A DNA stretch of 16,334 nt from DASRQZ01 sp964571275 (GTDB lineage: Bacteria; Myxococcota_A; Polyangia; Fen-1088), in the NCBI GenBank assembly GCA_964571275.1, contig CAZNCQ010000158.1, positions 1-16,334 on the forward strand, in the 5' to 3' direction. The translations under genes were made by a program, and so were the position numbers. Of the stretch, positions 15,301 through 16,334 are shown one piece after another. Position 1 is the first letter of the stretch, and every line of letters begins with the position of its first letter. A model generated the notes under the pieces. That model was given only the letters and a program-made list of their open reading frames with translations, had not been told where the DNA came from and did no database searches.

Positions 15301-16334
15301 CGTCCTCGCCCCAGCCGTCGTACGCGAAGTAAAACGACAGCCCGTTGCGGTTGGTCTCCTGCACCAGGAGGTGGCCCTTGTACGCGAACCGCCACGAATG
15401 CCCGAGCGGATCGGTCGCCTGCACCAGGTCGCCGGCGGCGTCGTAGGCGTAGCGGGTGTGCACCTGCCAGCCGTCCGTTTCGGCGGTCGGATGCGGCAGC
15501 TTGGTCGCGACCAGGCGCCCGTCGCGGTCGTGCTCGAACGCGAGCGCGCGGCCCGCCGAATCGTGCACCCACTCGAGATTTCCGCGCGCGTCGTACTCGA
15601 GCGCGATCGCGCGCCCGTCGCGCGCGAGCTGGCGCACCAGCCGCGACCACGACGAGCGCGCGCCGCTCGCGCCCGGCACCGGCGCGAACTCGTATGTGAT
15701 TCCTTCATGCGTCGTGAGCTGATACCGCCGCGCGCCCAGCGACTTCAGCGTCAGGCGCGACGGCGCGTCGAACACCTCGTGGCCCACCGGCAGCACGTGG
15801 TCGGGGAAGTCGAACACGTCCAGCTCCAGCTCGCGCCCTTCGCCGTCGAGGTAGATGATCTTGCCGCGCTCGACCCAGACCGCCTGGTCCAGCGAGTGCG
15901 ACCAGCCGTGCCCGAGGGGCCCGTTGCGCCCCGCCCACGCCGATGAATAATTGCGCTCGAACTTCAGCGGCAGCGGCCCGGGTAGCTCCCAGTCGACGCT
16001 GTCAGTGAGCACGCGCCCGGTCGCGACGTCGACCGGGTGGCCGGTCAGGAAGCAGACGCCCTTGCTCAGAAGGTTGCGCAGCCGTCCCGGCTTCATGCGG
16101 CTCAAGAGGTCGTGCATGTAGCCCGCGACCCATTTCGAGCGCAGCAGCGCGCCCACCGCGTCCATGATCGAGATCGCCGGCGGCCCGCCGATCATCACCG
16201 GCATGCCCTTGGGGATCGCCAGCACCGTCGACGACGGCAGGCGCACCGGCTCGCCGCAGCTCATCGACTTGTCGCCCATGCGCACCGCGCTCGTGCCCAT
16301 CAGGTTGACGGTCTGCGATCCGAAGACGCTGATC
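12353..16334 (-). CDS. Rhs polymorphic toxin with PAAR-like segment, 5' partial
   Basis: The frame is open through the right edge, so the N-terminus is missing. Numbering from the first in-window Met (16300), 1315 residues are visible. Order: a PAAR-like segment (AVRMGDKSMSCGEPVRLPSS, then PVMIGGPPA), a hydrophobic/basic helix stretch (about 42-85), DUF6531 (TGHPVDVATGRVLTDSVDWE onward), long arrays of YD repeats (YDARGNLEWVHDSAGR, YDRLGRCTAALDAAGN, YDPEGNLVKKIEVD and many others), then the RHS-associated core (1107-1208: ITDHLGAPTAMYD, GLYYNRFRYYEP, SRDPL) ending in DPLGL (1204-1208). YD repeats build a shell around the toxic tip, which is freed by autoproteolysis near the core's end. The PAAR-like part suggests delivery on a type VI spike, though no secretion gene is in the window. 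The tip and downstream partner are described separately. Confidence 0.93.
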   Translation of the reverse strand, partial: ISVFGSQTVNLMGTSAVRMGDKSMSCGEPVRLPSSTVLAIPKGMPVMIGGPPAISIMDAVGALLRSKWVAGYMHDLLSRMKPGRLRNLLSKGVCFLTGHPVDVATGRVLTDSVDWELPGPLPLKFERNYSSAWAGRNGPLGHGWSHSLDQAVWVERGKIIYLDGEGRELELDVFDFPDHVLPVGHEVFDAPSRLTLKSLGARRYQLTTHEGITYEFAPVPGASGARSSWSRLVRQLARDGRAIALEYDARGNLEWVHDSAGRALAFEHDRDGRLVATKLPHPTAETDGWQVHTRYAYDAAGDLVQATDPLGHSWRFAYKGHLLVQETNRNGLSFYFAYDGWGEDAYCVRTWGDGGIYDHVIDYDKAGKVTCVTDSLGRTTTYKMNPVGCVVKVIDPLGGETAFAYDERTLWKVKETDAMGGETTWEHDARGNVTRVTGPDGAVVRIEFDGQNLPVRAVDAMGGEWTWGYDERGRLVGRMDSVGRRVQFHWRADAEPTTARVPARSGAAPEAARVKRLVSLTDPAGQETSLRYDADGNVTSLRSPDSAVSRWRYDRLGRCTAALDAAGNVQQREHDALGRVVRVVEPDGNVRELDYDPEGNVVHARDQQHDVRFTYQGMGRVSSRTEAGTRVGFVYDTEERLVAIENEHGHAYEFRIDAAGRVEVESGFDGVRRQYARDKGGRVTRVFRPASHETQYAYDPAGRVVAVEHSDGSSEAYAYRKDGELVEAKNDTATVKLERDLLGRVLQETVGEDWIASEYNALGMRVRLRSSKGLDQRIERNAAGQMTGVRARVARAGTDELGGASAADGNVWEARVSRDVLGLEVERQLPGGVRARWQRDAVGRPTQQEITAAGEFHRAVHYTWDVNDRLRTVVDAARGPVRYEHDALGNLAAATYEDGRVDLRLPDAVGNLFRTQARTDRKYGPAGQLLESREPDGSVVTYEYDPEGNLVKKIEVDAEVSARANNVRVWTYHWNAAGMLAKVVRPDGEGVTFTYDALARRLSKTFRARTTKWIWDGNVPLHEWLEGRPASHASTQTPLADVAVLDELAARRRRFERAAKPSQGPPDDSFSAPQPVTPALPVWSAGATEPGTAEDPITWLFDPETFAPMAKLVGDARYAIITDHLGAPTAMYDAAGAEVWSATIDAYGDLRNLTGHREACPFRWPGQYEDAETGLYYNRFRYYEPRGSYVSRDPLFAPRCLELYKYVDDPLVVTDPLGLADVSNMVRVQIQRGNANLASVAVEKTSAVTALEVERAMMKAIQDVPAGERGLIPAAHGAAAQLSKKLRGIAAAGGISDGGNILREWLQGENVRFDIENRGTNLTSCK
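12356..12676 (-). other. Rhs C-terminal toxin tip, unrecognised domain
   Basis: These 107 residues (1209-1315) follow the DPLGL boundary, where Rhs proteins switch from conserved core to variable toxin. Visible features are an opening strand-like VRVQIQRG, helices with VERAMMKAIQDVPAGERG, then AAHGAAAQLSKKL, a glycine turn AAAGGISDGGN, LREWLQGENVRFDIENRG and a terminal Cys-Lys. No HNH, deaminase (HxE/CxxC), ADP-ribosyltransferase or other common toxin signature is seen. The base composition is less GC-rich than the core (sampled 60-base lines 53% and 62% against 68%), as expected for an exchangeable tip. Confidence 0.75.

Overview
The window is GC-rich and compactly coded. It looks like chromosome from a soil myxobacterium or close relative (Myxococcota, probably Polyangia-like). 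That is inferred from gene style: Cys-rich modules joined to Gly/Thr-rich linkers, RCC1-type lipoprotein remnants, secreted carbohydrate-binding lipoproteins, long TPR and HEAT proteins, and a large Rhs toxin. No rRNA, tRNA, CRISPR array, transposase or integrase was seen.

Left part (1-7030). A TPR protein that enters from outside the window (+) converges on a secreted protein with a discoidin-like fold and HEAT repeats (-). The latter is divergent, across 43 bases, from two housekeeping ribosome-assembly GTPases, era and der, which overlap by 4 nt (ATGA) and should form one operon.

Middle part (7157-10151). Two lipoprotein genes converge on a strong hairpin: a carbohydrate-binding-like lipoprotein (+) and a modular GH12-like lipoprotein (-). 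Both appear to act on or bind plant-type glycan outside the cell. The GH12-like domain keeps the acid/base glutamate but has phenylalanine where family 12 enzymes carry the nucleophile glutamate, so it may be a binding protein rather than an enzyme.

Right part (10431-16334, all -). A decayed gene with Gly-rich, Cys-rich and RCC1-repeat parts is broken by at least two frameshifts. Upstream of it lies a polymorphic toxin cassette: an Rhs protein (N-terminus outside the window) with a PAAR-like segment, DUF6531, many YD repeats, an RHS core ending in DPLGL, and a 107-residue C-terminal tip I do not recognise. Its stop codon overlaps (ATGA) the start of a 273-aa all-helical HEAT-like protein, the natural candidate for the cognate immunity protein.

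The best candidates for undescribed biology are the unrecognised Rhs tip with its helical-repeat partner, and the GH12-like lipoprotein lacking the usual nucleophile.
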